Positions 41,982-51,185 of a stretch of 64,000 bases of DNA are shown here, piece by piece. The notes under the pieces were generated by a model, which searched no databases, was not told the DNA's origin, and worked only from the letters and a program-made list of their open reading frames with translations. A program made the position numbers and the translations under genes. Source of the stretch: Rhodobacteraceae bacterium HLUCCO07 (GTDB lineage Bacteria > Pseudomonadota > Alphaproteobacteria > Rhodobacterales > Rhodobacteraceae); contig LJSU01000032.1 of assembly GCA_001314705.1 (NCBI GenBank), positions 1-64,000 on the forward strand. The letters run 5' to 3'. The stretch's first letter is position 1, and the number at the start of each line of letters is the position of its first letter.

Positions 41982-42344
41982 GGCATGTCCCCTGGGTTCG
42001 GACTGCCCCCCTCATCTGCAATCGTCGGGCGCGGTGGAAAAGGGACCGAAGAACCGCGCAACCGGGGCCAGTATCCCGGCCAGGGGCGCGCCGGGCAAGT
42101 CCATTTTCCCGACCCGTCGCGCAGCGACGGGATGCGCCCGCCCGCCCCTAGGCGGGCGCATTCTGCGCCCACCCGTGCGGGCGCACCCCATCGGTCGAAC
42201 CGTGGGCAATCCTCAAGTTCCGCCAAACCCGCCGCACGCCCCGTTCACACTCGCCCTGCAAGTGCCCCGTGCCGGACCCGGCAGCCGGGCAGCAGCCGGG
42301 CGGTGCACGCAAGTCACCCCCCGTTTCCCGCCCGGGCCGAATCG
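41982..42344. other. Spacer with a cluster of strong hairpins (42113-42185)
   Basis: Three successive stems: CCCGTCGC/GCGACGGG (42113-42131, 3-nt loop), ATGCGCCCGCC/GGCGGGCGCAT (42132-42161, 8-nt loop) and GCGCCC/GGGCGC (about 42165-42185). They abut without gaps. No gene is supported. The cluster lies 160-230 bp downstream of the IMPase-family gene and upstream of the deaminase, both on the minus strand, so it may be a structured terminator region or an RNA. Confidence 0.55.
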
Positions 42345-43154
42345 TTAACCTTCGGCGACCACCCGGCCCAGAATCTCCAGCGCCGCCGCGTGCTGCGCGC
42401 GTCCTGCCGCCGCGATCACCCGACCGCCGTCCAGCGCCGGACCACCCTGCCAGTCGGTGACGATGCCCCCCGCCGCCTCGATCACGCCGATGGGGGCCTG
42501 GATGTCATAGTTCGACAGTCCCGCCTCGATCACGAGGTCGATGTGACCGGCCGCCAGAAGCGCGTAGGCATAGCAATCCAGCCCATAGCGGGTAAACCTG
42601 CAAGCCCTTGAAACTTCGCGGAAAGCCGCGCCCTCGATCGTGCTCCCGACCTCGGGAAAGGTGGTGCAGAGAATCGCCTGCGCGAGCGGTCGGTCGCCAC
42701 GTGTCTTCAAATCCCGCGCGCCCTGCGGGCCGCTCATGCGCGCCTGCCCGAACCCGCCCCAGAACCGCTCACCGATATAGGGCTGGTCGATCATCCCGAG
42801 ACGCACGCCGCGTTCGTCCGACGCGGCGATCAGAACCCCCCATGTCGGGCTGCCCGCGACAAAGCCCCGCGTCCCGTCGATCGGATCGAGAACCCAGGTC
42901 AAGCCACTGGAACCATTTGATTTTCCAAATTCTTCGCCGATCACCGAATCGTTCGGTCGCCGTGCCCCGAGCACCGCGCGCATCGCCTTTTCGGCGGCGC
43001 GGTCGGCCTCGGTCACCGGGTCGAAACCGCCATCGGCGATCTTGTCGCCCTTGTCCTCGGCCACGAGGTTTTCGGTCCGGAAAAATGGAAGGACCGCCAG
43101 TCGCGCGGCATCGGCCATCGCATGGGCGGTCCTTTCGATGTCGTCGTCGTTCAC
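42345..43154 (-). CDS. Inositol monophosphatase-family phosphatase (HisN-like)
   Basis: 269 residues. Mg2+-binding motifs of the family are present: GEEFG, WVLDPIDGTRGF (about 90-101) and the C-terminal NYDIQAPIGVIEAAGG (WDxAA equivalent). GTRGFVAG and the length fit histidinol-phosphatase HisN and related IMPases in Alphaproteobacteria. The substrate could also be inositol phosphate, and no his gene is adjacent. Confidence 0.85.
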   Translation of the reverse strand: MNDDDIERTAHAMADAARLAVLPFFRTENLVAEDKGDKIADGGFDPVTEADRAAEKAMRAVLGARRPNDSVIGEEFGKSNGSSGLTWVLDPIDGTRGFVAGSPTWGVLIAASDERGVRLGMIDQPYIGERFWGGFGQARMSGPQGARDLKTRGDRPLAQAILCTTFPEVGSTIEGAAFREVSRACRFTRYGLDCYAYALLAAGHIDLVIEAGLSNYDIQAPIGVIEAAGGIVTDWQGGPALDGGRVIAAAGRAQHAAALEILGRVVAEG

Positions 43155-43230
43155 GTGCGCCGCCCCTTTCCTGCAATATCAGGCCCAGAGGTAACGCGCG
43201 CCGCGCCGGGGCTCAAGCCGGTCCGTCGGT

Positions 43231-43605
43231 TCAGGCAACCTCGGACAGGACACGCGCAAGATCGAACAGGCGCCGTCGCTGGTTCTCGGGAATGGAATAA
43301 TAGGAGCGCACAAGATCAAGTGCCTCCTTGTCGCCAAAGAGGTCGGCAGGGACCGAATCGATCTGGTCTTTCGCGACCTCGGCCTCGACGTCCATTCCTT
43401 CGAAAAAGAAGCTCACCGGAACATCAAGTGCTTCCGAAATATCCCAAAGGCGGGATGCGCTCACGCGGTTGGCCCCCGTTTCGTATTTCTGGATTTGCTG
43501 GAACTTGATTCCGACCTTTTCGGCCAATTGTTGTTGCGTCATGCCCAGAAGCCACCGACGGTGACGAATGCGCTTTCCGACATGCACGTCTACAGGGTGT
43601 GCCAT
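43231..43605 (-). CDS. XRE-family helix-turn-helix regulator
   Basis: 124 residues. The N-terminal HTH (about 10-68; RIRHRRWLLGMTQQQLAEKVGIKFQQIQKYETGANRV) is a canonical Cro/C1 domain. The C-terminal half is a helical dimerisation region (DKEALDLVRSYYSIPENQRRRLFDLARVL). The SYYSIPENQRRRL segment is shared with many alphaproteobacterial single-domain XRE regulators. It is apparently monocistronic; the AT-richer region 43606-43780 probably carries its promoter. Confidence 0.87.
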   Translation of the reverse strand: MAHPVDVHVGKRIRHRRWLLGMTQQQLAEKVGIKFQQIQKYETGANRVSASRLWDISEALDVPVSFFFEGMDVEAEVAKDQIDSVPADLFGDKEALDLVRSYYSIPENQRRRLFDLARVLSEVA

Positions 43606-43922
43606 TCACATCTCCTCTTCAAATCATTCCTCGTAAACCAGGCTCACACCCCCAAATGAAATCGTGGGTTTTGCCGGCAACCTGGAGCCGAGCCCAAGAT
43701 GGGCAAATGCGCGCTTTGACGTTTGTAGCATGGTGGTACGGAATTTCAACAATTTTACACCCGATTTTGGCGAGCCTTCCCTAACGTCAATCTATTCCAG
43801 CGTGTTGAGCTTGCGAGGAAAGCATTGAAAACAAAGACCTTCTTGCAAAATGTGGAAAACCCGGTCCAACTGGCGTATCGAGCCTGTCACCGGATTCGTC
43901 AGATTCACACAGGGCCCTTGTC
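43606..43922. promoter_or_regulatory. Divergent promoter region between XRE regulator and quinone oxidoreductase genes
   Basis: A 317-bp spacer, visibly richer in A+T than the genes (for example AATTTCAACAATTTTACACC at about 43741-43760). No coding frame is supported and no operator palindrome stands out. It must contain promoters for both divergent genes. Confidence 0.5.
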
Positions 43923-44882
43923 ATGCACGCCTTCCAGATCGAGACCTTCAATACACCACCTCGCTTGGCTCAGGTTAACACGCCTGAACCCGTAAAAGGA
44001 GAGATTCGCTTGCGCATCCACGCCTGTGGATTGAATTTCGCCGATCTGCTGATGAGCGAGGGCAGGTACCAGGAGACCCCCACTCCGCCATTCACGCTCG
44101 GCATGGAGGTCGCGGGTGTGGTCGACGCGCTGGGCCCCGATGTGACCGGCCCCGCGCCGGGCACCCGTGTCGCAGTGTTCGGCGGGCAGGGCGGGCTGGC
44201 CGAGATGGGCTGTTTTCCCGCCGAGCGGGTCACACCCATCCCTGACGACATGCCCTTTGCCGATGCCGCCGCGCTTCAGATCGCCTATGGAACAAGCCAT
44301 GTCGCGCTTGATCACAAGGCGCGGCTGCAACCGGGTGAAACCCTTCTGGTTCTGGGCGCGGCGGGGGGCGTGGGCCTCACCGCGGTCGAGATCGGCAAGC
44401 TGATGGGCGCCCGGGTCATCGCCTGCGCCCGCGGGGCAGACAAGCTCGAGATCGCCGCGCGGGCCGGGGCCGATCACCTCATCGACGCGCAAACCCAGGA
44501 CATCCGCGAGAGCGTCAAGGCGCTGGGCGGGGCTGACGTGGTCTATGACCCGGTGGGCGGCGATCAGTTCACCGCCGCCCTGCGCGCCTGCAACCCCGAG
44601 GCGCGCATGCTCGTCATCGGGTTTGCCAGCGGCGATGTGCCGCAGATTCCGGCCAACCATCTTTTGGTTAAAAATGTTGATGTTCTGGGCTTCTACTGGG
44701 GCGGCTACCTCAAGTTCCGCCCTTCGATCGTGACCCAAAGCCTCTCCACCCTCCTCGACTGGTATCGCCAGGGGCGAATCGAGCCGCATGTCAGCCACGT
44801 GTTGCCGCTCGACCGCGCCGCCGAGGGGCTCGACCTGCTGCGCCGCCGCGCCTCGACCGGCAAGGTCGTGATCACCGTATGA
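43923..44882 (+). CDS. NADPH:quinone oxidoreductase family protein (zinc-independent MDR)
   Basis: 319 residues, medium-chain dehydrogenase/reductase fold: GroES-like N-terminus (ACGLNFADLLMSEGRYQ) and Rossmann domain with LVLGAAGGVGLTAVEIGKLMGA (about 140-165). It lacks the zinc-ligand cysteines, matching the quinone/enone reductase group. DVVYDPVGGD and VDVLGFYWGGYL are typical of this subfamily. Its role is likely reduction of quinones or conjugated carbonyls. Confidence 0.88.
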   Translation: MHAFQIETFNTPPRLAQVNTPEPVKGEIRLRIHACGLNFADLLMSEGRYQETPTPPFTLGMEVAGVVDALGPDVTGPAPGTRVAVFGGQGGLAEMGCFPAERVTPIPDDMPFADAAALQIAYGTSHVALDHKARLQPGETLLVLGAAGGVGLTAVEIGKLMGARVIACARGADKLEIAARAGADHLIDAQTQDIRESVKALGGADVVYDPVGGDQFTAALRACNPEARMLVIGFASGDVPQIPANHLLVKNVDVLGFYWGGYLKFRPSIVTQSLSTLLDWYRQGRIEPHVSHVLPLDRAAEGLDLLRRRASTGKVVITV

Positions 44883-45033
44883 CGGACTTCGATCAGGGCA
44901 TGGGTTGAAACAGACAATTCGACAGTCTTCGGTTCGGAAACGCTTGAAAAGTGAAGAAGGCTCACCGATATTCAAAATGAAGGCCCGGTAGCATGACGCG
45001 CCCGGGAAAGCATGTTTCAAATCGGAGGCTTTG

Positions 45034-45810
45034 ATGGCTGAACTCAACACGATCCGGACTACGGCGGGTGCCCGCTCTTCCGCGATTGATGAAGGGCTGC
45101 GCGCCCATATGAACAAGGTCTATGGCACCATGTCCATCGGCATGCTCATCACCGCGCTCGCGGCTTGGGCGATTGCCGGGCTTGCTGTCACGACCGACCC
45201 TGCCAACGCCGTGGGCGAGATCGGCAACGGCAAGATGCTGACCGCTCTTGGCGCCGCGATCTACACCTCGCCGCTGCGCTGGGTGGTGATGCTCGCGCCG
45301 CTGGGCATGATCTTTGCCTTCGGTGCGCTCACCAACCGTATCTCTGCGGCGGGCGCACAGCTCTTCTTCTGGACCTTCGCTGCGCTGATCGGCGTTTCGC
45401 TCAGTTCGATCTTCATCTTCTACACGTCCTATTCGATCATCCAGACCTTCCTCGTGACGGCAATCGCCTTCGCGGGGCTGTCGCTCTGGGGTTACACGAC
45501 GAAAAAGGACATTTCGGGCTGGGGCAGTTTCCTGATTATGGGTGTGATCGGTCTTCTGGTCGCGATGATCATCAACTGGTTCCTCCAGTCGCCGGCGATG
45601 ATGTACGCGATCTCGATGATCGGCGTCCTGATCTTTGCGGGTCTCACCGCCTACGACACCCAGAGGATCAAGAGCACCTATCTCGCTCATGCCCATCACG
45701 GCGATACGGAATGGCTTGAGAAGTCGGCGATCCACGGGGCGCTGAACCTCTATCTCGACTTCCTCAACATGTTCCAGTTCCTGCTCATGTTCCTCGGTCA
45801 GCAGGAATAA
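45034..45810 (+). CDS. BAX inhibitor-1 / YbhL-family membrane protein
   Basis: 258 residues with seven predicted membrane helices. GGAGG lies at 45024-45028, five bases before ATG 45034. The family signature near the last helices (YDTQRIKSTYL and the acidic region AIHGALNLYLDFLNMFQFLL) is present, including the conserved Asp residues of the pH-gated calcium-leak channel BsYetJ. It is followed by a strong terminator at 45834-45862, so it is monocistronic. Confidence 0.9.
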   Translation: MAELNTIRTTAGARSSAIDEGLRAHMNKVYGTMSIGMLITALAAWAIAGLAVTTDPANAVGEIGNGKMLTALGAAIYTSPLRWVVMLAPLGMIFAFGALTNRISAAGAQLFFWTFAALIGVSLSSIFIFYTSYSIIQTFLVTAIAFAGLSLWGYTTKKDISGWGSFLIMGVIGLLVAMIINWFLQSPAMMYAISMIGVLIFAGLTAYDTQRIKSTYLAHAHHGDTEWLEKSAIHGALNLYLDFLNMFQFLLMFLGQQE

Positions 45811-45833
45811 CGCGTCACCCGATGGCAGAGTCG

Positions 45834-45862
45834 AAGGGCCGGTCATGAAGACCGGCCCTTTT
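45834..45862 (+). terminator. Rho-independent terminator
   Basis: AAGGGCCGGTC (45834-45844) pairs perfectly with GACCGGCCCTT (45850-45860) around ATGAA, ending in TTTT. It lies 23 bases after the BAX-inhibitor-like gene stop. Confidence 0.88.
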
Positions 45863-46058
45863 GCGTTGGTGCTGGTGGTCGCCTGTCGCGCCGGGATCTT
45901 CTGAACCTGTCGTCGTGCCCTCAAGAAAATCCGTGGCGCAACATGCCAAAGTCGAGATCGACGCGGTGTTGCCGAGCGTACCGACACGGACCGACCCGGC
46001 TGCGTATCGGGCGGTTCGTGCGCTTCTGTCCGGGGTGCTGTGGCGTCGGTTGGATTTT

Positions 46059-46080
46059 GAGTATTTGGTGCAAGATGAAG
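46059..46080 (+). repeat. Solo GAGTATT-type motif upstream of msrB
   Basis: GAGTATTTGG-TG-CAAGATGAAG, the same 22-base pattern that bounds elements A and B. It stands alone here, 100 bp before msrB, without the 30-nt core. The 45863-46181 spacer holds no other recognisable feature. Confidence 0.65.
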
Positions 46081-46181
46081 TGGCGGGCGAGGGATGGCAG
46101 TTATCAAGATTCGGCACGCGGTTCTTGAAATATCGCCGCATCGCGCCCCATCTAGAGTATGAACAACGGCGAGGGGATGCG

Positions 46182-46622
46182 ATGGCATATGAAAAGAGCG
46201 ACGCGGCGCTGGCGCGGCTGACGCCGGAGCAATACCGGGTCACCCAGGAAAGCGGGACCGAGCGGCCTTATACTGGTGAATACGACCGGCATTTCGAGCC
46301 GGGGCTTTATGTCGACGTGGTCTCGGGCGAGCCGCTTTTCACGAGTTCCATGAAATACGATTCGGGCTGCGGCTGGCCGGCCTTTGCCAAGCCGGTGGAG
46401 CCGGACCACATCATAGAGTTGCGCGATGCGTCGCTCGGGATGGTGCGCACCGAGGTGCGTTCGAAATATGGCGATTCGCATCTGGGGCACGTGTTCCCGG
46501 ACGGGCCGCCCGAGTTGGGGGGGCTGCGCTATTGTATCAACTCGGCGGCGCTGCGGTTCATTCCCAAGGCACGAATGGCCGAAGAAGGCTATGGCGATTA
46601 TCTTGACCAGGTGGAGGGCTGA
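46182..46622 (+). CDS. msrB: Peptide-methionine (R)-S-oxide reductase
   Basis: 146 residues. The active-site strand [13 protein letters not shown] contains the catalytic Cys 118; [10 protein letters not shown] (Cys 63, resolving-type position) and GDSHLGHVF are conserved. The two CxxC zinc pairs found in many MsrB proteins are absent, so this is the zinc-free form. It reduces methionine-R-sulfoxide. ATG 46182 follows GAGGGG. It is three bases ahead of msrA. Confidence 0.93.
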   Translation: MAYEKSDAALARLTPEQYRVTQESGTERPYTGEYDRHFEPGLYVDVVSGEPLFTSSMKYDSGCGWPAFAKPVEPDHIIELRDASLGMVRTEVRSKYGDSHLGHVFPDGPPELGGLRYCINSAALRFIPKARMAEEGYGDYLDQVEG

Positions 46623-46625
46623 CGA

Positions 46626-47135
46626 ATGAGCGAGGAACGCGCGGTTCTGGCGGGTGGCTGTTTCTGGGGCATGCAGGATCTGATCCGCAAGCTGCCCGGG
46701 GTGATTTCGACCCGGGTTGGTTACACGGGCGGAGATGTGCCCAATGCGACCTATCGCAATCACGGCACCCATGCCGAAGGAATCGAGGTCATCTTTGACC
46801 CCGAGGTGCTGAGCTATCGACAATTGCTGGAAATGTTTTTCCAGATCCATGATCCGACCACGCCGAACCGGCAGGGCAACGATATCGGGATGAGTTATCG
46901 TTCGGGCATCTATTACGTGGATGACACCCAAAAACGCGTGGCCGAAGAGACCATTGCCGATGTCGAGGCCAGCGGGCTGTGGCCCGGGCCGGTCGTGACC
47001 GAAGTGAAACCTGTGGGCGATTTCTGGGAGGCCGAGCCCGAGCACCAGGATTACCTTGCGCGCTATCCGGGCGGCTATACCTGCCATTTCCCGCGCCCCG
47101 GCTGGGTATTGCCGCGCCGCGACGCGGCCGAGTGA
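46626..47135 (+). CDS. msrA: Peptide-methionine (S)-S-oxide reductase
   Basis: 169 residues. The GCFWG active site is present with catalytic Cys 12, together with GYTGG and the [13 protein letters not shown]-terminal motif. It reduces the S-diastereomer of methionine sulfoxide, complementing the adjacent MsrB. The start is immediately after the msrB stop. Confidence 0.95.
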   Translation: MSEERAVLAGGCFWGMQDLIRKLPGVISTRVGYTGGDVPNATYRNHGTHAEGIEVIFDPEVLSYRQLLEMFFQIHDPTTPNRQGNDIGMSYRSGIYYVDDTQKRVAEETIADVEASGLWPGPVVTEVKPVGDFWEAEPEHQDYLARYPGGYTCHFPRPGWVLPRRDAAE

Positions 47136-47145
47136 GGCGCACAGG

Positions 47146-48129
47146 TCAGGCCGACGGATAGGTGCGTTCGGCGAGCGGGCTGTTGGCGATCGCGTCTTGC
47201 AAAGCGTCGATCATCAGCTTTTCGGCGCGGTTGAGCCGTTTGCGCGGGTTGGTCAGCAGGTAGATATCGACGGTGGGCGGATCGTCATAGGGCGGCAGGC
47301 GCCACAACCGGCCCTGTTCGACATCGGGCTGCGCGACATGGACGGGCAGGGCGCCGATGCCGAGACCGCACAGGATCATGCGTCGCACCTCTTCAAGATG
47401 CGAGGAGCGGCCGACGATGCGCTGATCGAGTTCGTATTGGCGGCGCAGCAGCGCCACGGGGCGCAGCGCATCGTTGAGATCGTCGGTTTCGAACGAGACT
47501 GCATCAAGCCCCTTGAGCGCTTCGACGCCCAGCCCCTCATGCCCGAAAAGCGGGTGCGACGGGCCGCAGTAGAAGCCGAAGAATTCGCGGTAGAGGTGCC
47601 CGTAATCAAGATCGGGAAAGCGCCGGTTCACCAGGCAGATGCCGAAGCTGGCGGTGCGGTCCTGAACGGCGGCGGCCACGTTGGCCGAAGTGGCCGAGTG
47701 AATCCGGTAGGTCACGCGTGGATGGGCGCGGTAGGTCCGGCCAAGCAGGTCATCGAGCAGCGGCGTGATGACGTGGCTGGCCAGCGCGATGGTCACATGG
47801 CCGGAAATCTCGGATTGGGCCAGCGTTGTCGCCTCGCGCAGCTTGGCGATGCCGGCATGGATATCCAGGCACTCGCGGTAGAGCGCACGCCCGGCGGCGG
47901 TGAGCGCGAAATGACCGCGCCCGCGGTCGATCAGCCTTGTGCCGAATTCCTGTTCCAGCCGTTGCAGCGCAAGGCTGATCGCGGGCTGGCCGCGCAACAG
48001 GCGATGGGCGGCGCGCGTGATCGAGCCCTCTTCGACGATCACGATGAAGGTGCGCAGCAGGTTCCAGTCCAGATTGGCGGTGAAACGGTCAGGTTGCTGC
48101 TCGGCATTGATTGGATTGATGTGCTTCAT
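47146..48129 (-). CDS. LysR-family transcriptional regulator
   Basis: 327 residues. The N-terminal winged HTH (about 20-80; LDWNLLRTFIVIVEEGSITRAAHRLLRGQPAISLALQRLEQEF) is followed by a periplasmic-binding-like effector domain. ATG 48129 is preferred because the longer in-frame start at 48306 would extend into the divergent transporter gene. It is divergent, with a 76-bp spacer, from the ABC transporter/aminotransferase/CoA-transferase operon and is its likely regulator. Confidence 0.9.
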   Translation of the reverse strand: MKHINPINAEQQPDRFTANLDWNLLRTFIVIVEEGSITRAAHRLLRGQPAISLALQRLEQEFGTRLIDRGRGHFALTAAGRALYRECLDIHAGIAKLREATTLAQSEISGHVTIALASHVITPLLDDLLGRTYRAHPRVTYRIHSATSANVAAAVQDRTASFGICLVNRRFPDLDYGHLYREFFGFYCGPSHPLFGHEGLGVEALKGLDAVSFETDDLNDALRPVALLRRQYELDQRIVGRSSHLEEVRRMILCGLGIGALPVHVAQPDVEQGRLWRLPPYDDPPTVDIYLLTNPRKRLNRAEKLMIDALQDAIANSPLAERTYPSA

Positions 48130-48205
48130 AAGGATTATCAATTTGGGCAATTCCTTACACCATGCAACCGTTTTCTCACAGGGAATCCAAAAGCAAACGG
48201 ACGCA

Positions 48206-49078
48206 ATGCCCGAAACCGCCACCCCGATCGACAAGCGGCCCATGGTGCTGCTGACCCCGGCGTTCATCGCGATCATGGCGCTTGTCGTGATCCCGATGTC
48301 GTTCATCCTCGTTTATTCCTTTTACGAGAATGTTGATCTTGCCGTTGACCGCGTCGCGTTTCAGTTCGGCAACTGGGAACAGCTTTTCAGCGACAATTAC
48401 TATCACAGCGCGATCTGGAAGACGCTGAAGATCTCGGTCGTGGTGACGGTATTGGCGGCGGTTCTGGGATACCTGCCGGCCTATTTCATCGCGATGACGA
48501 CATTCCGGCACAAATGGCTGCTTTTACTGCTGCTGATCCTGCCATTCTGGGTGAGTTTCATCATCCGAACGCTGAGCTGGATTCACATTCTGGGCAACCA
48601 GGGGGCGCTCAACGGGTTGTTCCAGTGGCTGGGGCTGGCGGACGCGCCGGTGCGGATGATGTTCAACGAATTCTCGGTCATGGTGGGGCTGATCCACGTG
48701 TTCCTGCCCTACATGATCCTGAACATCTACGTGAGCCTCGAAGGCATTGACCGGAACCTCGAACCGGCCGCGCGCACGCTGGGGGCGACGCCGTGGCAGG
48801 CGTTTCGCGAAGTGACCCTGCCGCTGTCACTGCCGGGGCTGGCGGCGGGGAGCCTGCTGGTTTTCGTGTTGACCGGTGGATCGTATGTGACGCCGCTGAT
48901 CCTTGGCGGGCCGAGCGATTTCCTGTTCGGCAACCTGATCTACGATTCGGTGGTGACGGAGCTCAACTGGCCAATGGGGGCAACGCTCTCCTTCACGTTG
49001 TTGGTGTTGCTGGGCTCGGTGGTGATTCTCTACAGCCGTTTCATGGGGCTGAACCAATTGTCCAAGGCATTCGGGTGA
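48206..49078 (+). CDS. ABC transporter permease (PotB-like)
   Basis: 290 residues, six predicted membrane helices. The EAA-loop region (about 190-210; NLEPAARTLGATPWQAFREVTLPLSLPGLAAGSL) is intact. It is the first gene of the operon divergent from the LysR gene and overlaps nothing upstream. It pairs with the next permease to form the import channel of a spermidine/putrescine-type transporter. Confidence 0.9.
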   Translation: MPETATPIDKRPMVLLTPAFIAIMALVVIPMSFILVYSFYENVDLAVDRVAFQFGNWEQLFSDNYYHSAIWKTLKISVVVTVLAAVLGYLPAYFIAMTTFRHKWLLLLLLILPFWVSFIIRTLSWIHILGNQGALNGLFQWLGLADAPVRMMFNEFSVMVGLIHVFLPYMILNIYVSLEGIDRNLEPAARTLGATPWQAFREVTLPLSLPGLAAGSLLVFVLTGGSYVTPLILGGPSDFLFGNLIYDSVVTELNWPMGATLSFTLLVLLGSVVILYSRFMGLNQLSKAFG

Positions 49079-49085
49079 GGGAGAC

Positions 49086-49877
49086 ATGGGCATGAACGCA
49101 TGGGCCTTTATCCGGTTCTACACGATCATGGTTTACACCTTCATGTTCGCCCCGATCGCGGTGGTCCTGCTGCTGGCCTTCAACAGTTCGCAATTCGGGG
49201 GCTTCCCGATCGAGGGGCTGAGCCTGCGCTGGTTCCATGCGCTTTTCGAGAACGAGGCGATCATGCGGGCGTTTCGCACTTCGTTCTCGCTCGGTTTGCT
49301 GACTGCGCTGGTGGCAACGACGATCGGAATCCTGGCCGCGATGGCATTGGTGCGCTATCAATTCCGTGGCAAGGATTGGGTCACGACCTTTCTGATCTCG
49401 CCGGTTCTTGTGCCCGAGACGGTGCTGGCGGTGGGGCTTTTGATCTTTCTGCGCTGGTTGCACATGCCGCGCAGTTTTACCCTGCTGCTGCTGGGGCATT
49501 CGATCATCGCGCTGCCGTTCGTGGTGCTGGTGGTGCAGGCACGGCTGGTGGGCATACGCCGCGAGTACGAGGAAGCGGCACGCTCACTGGGGGCCAGTCC
49601 GATGCAGACCTTCTTCTCGGTGACATTCCCGTTGTTGTTGCCTGCGATCTTTGCCGGGGCGCTCTTTGCCTTTACCATCTCGTTCGACAACATCACCGCG
49701 ACGATCTTCTGGCGTCCGTCGGGCATGGAGACGGTGCCGACGCAGATTTTCGGGATGCTGCGCCATTCGGTCAGCCCCGAAATCAACGCGCTGGGCTTCG
49801 TGATGATCTGCATCACGGTCGGCCTGCCGCTCCTGGCGGGTGGGCTGGCGCGCTATTTCTCGCGCAGGAAGATATGA
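49086..49877 (+). CDS. ABC transporter permease (PotC-like)
   Basis: 263 residues, six membrane helices, with EAA motif EYEEAARSLGASPMQTFFSVTFPLLLPAIFAG (about 160-192). It starts seven bases after the first permease stop. Together the two permeases form the heterodimeric channel. Confidence 0.9.
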   Translation: MGMNAWAFIRFYTIMVYTFMFAPIAVVLLLAFNSSQFGGFPIEGLSLRWFHALFENEAIMRAFRTSFSLGLLTALVATTIGILAAMALVRYQFRGKDWVTTFLISPVLVPETVLAVGLLIFLRWLHMPRSFTLLLLGHSIIALPFVVLVVQARLVGIRREYEEAARSLGASPMQTFFSVTFPLLLPAIFAGALFAFTISFDNITATIFWRPSGMETVPTQIFGMLRHSVSPEINALGFVMICITVGLPLLAGGLARYFSRRKI

Positions 49878-49924
49878 CCCGACCGACAGGAAACGACCAA
49901 CGATAAACCACCAACAAGGAGAGT

Positions 49925-51097
49925 ATGATGACCAGGAAAATGGACAGCACCAAACGCTATGAGAAGCTGCGCGAGGCGGTGGGCAACGGCGATGTGGATC
50001 GCCGCACCTTCTTTGGCCTTCTGGGGTCGGCCGGGATAACAGCCGGGCTTTCGGGCGGGATCATGACGGCGATGGCGGGCCAGGCCCGCGCCGCCGGCGC
50101 CGAACTGCATTTCGAGGGCTGGGGTGGCGTGGTCTCGGAAGCGCTGCGCAAGCATGCCTTCGATCCCTACGAGGAGGCCACCGGGAACGAGGTGGTCGAT
50201 GCCACCTTTGGCGGCGAGAACGAGGTTCTGACCAAGATCAAGGCGGCAGGCAGCACCTCGGGCCATAACATCCTGCATAGTTCGGGAGTGAGCTGGTACA
50301 AGCGCTGGGTCGATAACGGCTATCATGTGGTTCTGAACGAGGACAACATTCCCAACCTCGAGCACGTGATGACCGCGATGATCGAGGCGTTCCGCGCGAT
50401 CACGCCCGATGGGCTTTCGGCGGTGCCCTACAATTACGGGACCACGGGCATTGCCTATAACACCAAGCACATCAGCGAAGAAAAGGCGAAGGAGCTGGGC
50501 GCTGACCTGCTGCTTGACAAGGAGCTCAAGGGCAAGATCGGCGGCTGGGGCGGCGACTGGGCCAACCGGGCGTGGTACGGCGCGCTGCAATCGGGGCAGG
50601 ACCCCAACAACATCGAGGACTGGGACGCGGTCTGGGACAAGGCGCGCGAGCATCGCGACCTGGTTCTGAAATACTGGAGTTCGGGCGCGGAACTGATGGA
50701 TCTCCTGGCCAAGGAAGAGATCTGGGTAACCGAGGCCTGGTCGGGCCGGGTGGCCGCGCTTCAGGCGCAAGGGCATCCGATCGGTTACATGGATCCGCCC
50801 AACGGGCTGGCATGGATGGAGTCGATGTTCGTGCTCGAAGGTTCGCCGATCGAAGAGGCGGAAGAACTCCTGAACTTCATGCTCGATCCGGAAACCTCGA
50901 TCGCGGTGGCGGCAGGTCAGAAATACCCGTCGGCGCTTGATCCGACCAAGATCGACATGCCCGAGGAAGTGCAGAACTTGCCGGCATTCGACCCCACCGG
51001 CAAGCTCGAGGCGCTGGTGTTCCGCAACCCGGAGACGTGGAACCCGCATGAGAAGAAGCAGGGCGCGATGTGGAACCGGGTCAAGAAGGGCGGCTGA
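49925..51097 (+). CDS. Periplasmic binding protein (PotD/PotF-like), Tat signal
   Basis: 390 residues. The N-terminus has a twin-arginine signal (VDRRTFFGLLGSAG, cut after GQARA about residue 57). The mature protein shows the extracellular solute-binding group typical of PotD/PotF-type polyamine and amino-compound receptors (ELHFEGWGGVVSEALRKHAFDPYEE; GGWGGDWANRAWYG). It delivers substrate to the permease pair. The following spacer carries a hairpin. Substrate unknown; amine or quaternary compounds are common for the group. Confidence 0.88.
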   Translation: MMTRKMDSTKRYEKLREAVGNGDVDRRTFFGLLGSAGITAGLSGGIMTAMAGQARAAGAELHFEGWGGVVSEALRKHAFDPYEEATGNEVVDATFGGENEVLTKIKAAGSTSGHNILHSSGVSWYKRWVDNGYHVVLNEDNIPNLEHVMTAMIEAFRAITPDGLSAVPYNYGTTGIAYNTKHISEEKAKELGADLLLDKELKGKIGGWGGDWANRAWYGALQSGQDPNNIEDWDAVWDKAREHRDLVLKYWSSGAELMDLLAKEEIWVTEAWSGRVAALQAQGHPIGYMDPPNGLAWMESMFVLEGSPIEEAEELLNFMLDPETSIAVAAGQKYPSALDPTKIDMPEEVQNLPAFDPTGKLEALVFRNPETWNPHEKKQGAMWNRVKKGG

Positions 51098-51118
51098 TCC
51101 AGGGCTGAAACCATCGGG

Positions 51119-51148
51119 CCGGGCCGCGCGGGGCTCCGCGTGGCCCGG
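51119..51148 (+). repeat. Intercistronic hairpin after the binding-protein gene
   Basis: CCGGGCC-G-CGCGG (51119-51131) pairs with CCGCG-T-GGCCCGG (51136-51148), one G-T pair, GGCT loop. No T-tract follows, so it is likely a stabiliser that increases binding-protein mRNA, as after dctP. Confidence 0.65.
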
Positions 51149-51185
51149 TCCCAACAGAAACTGACCAGAACGGGGATGGCACGCG

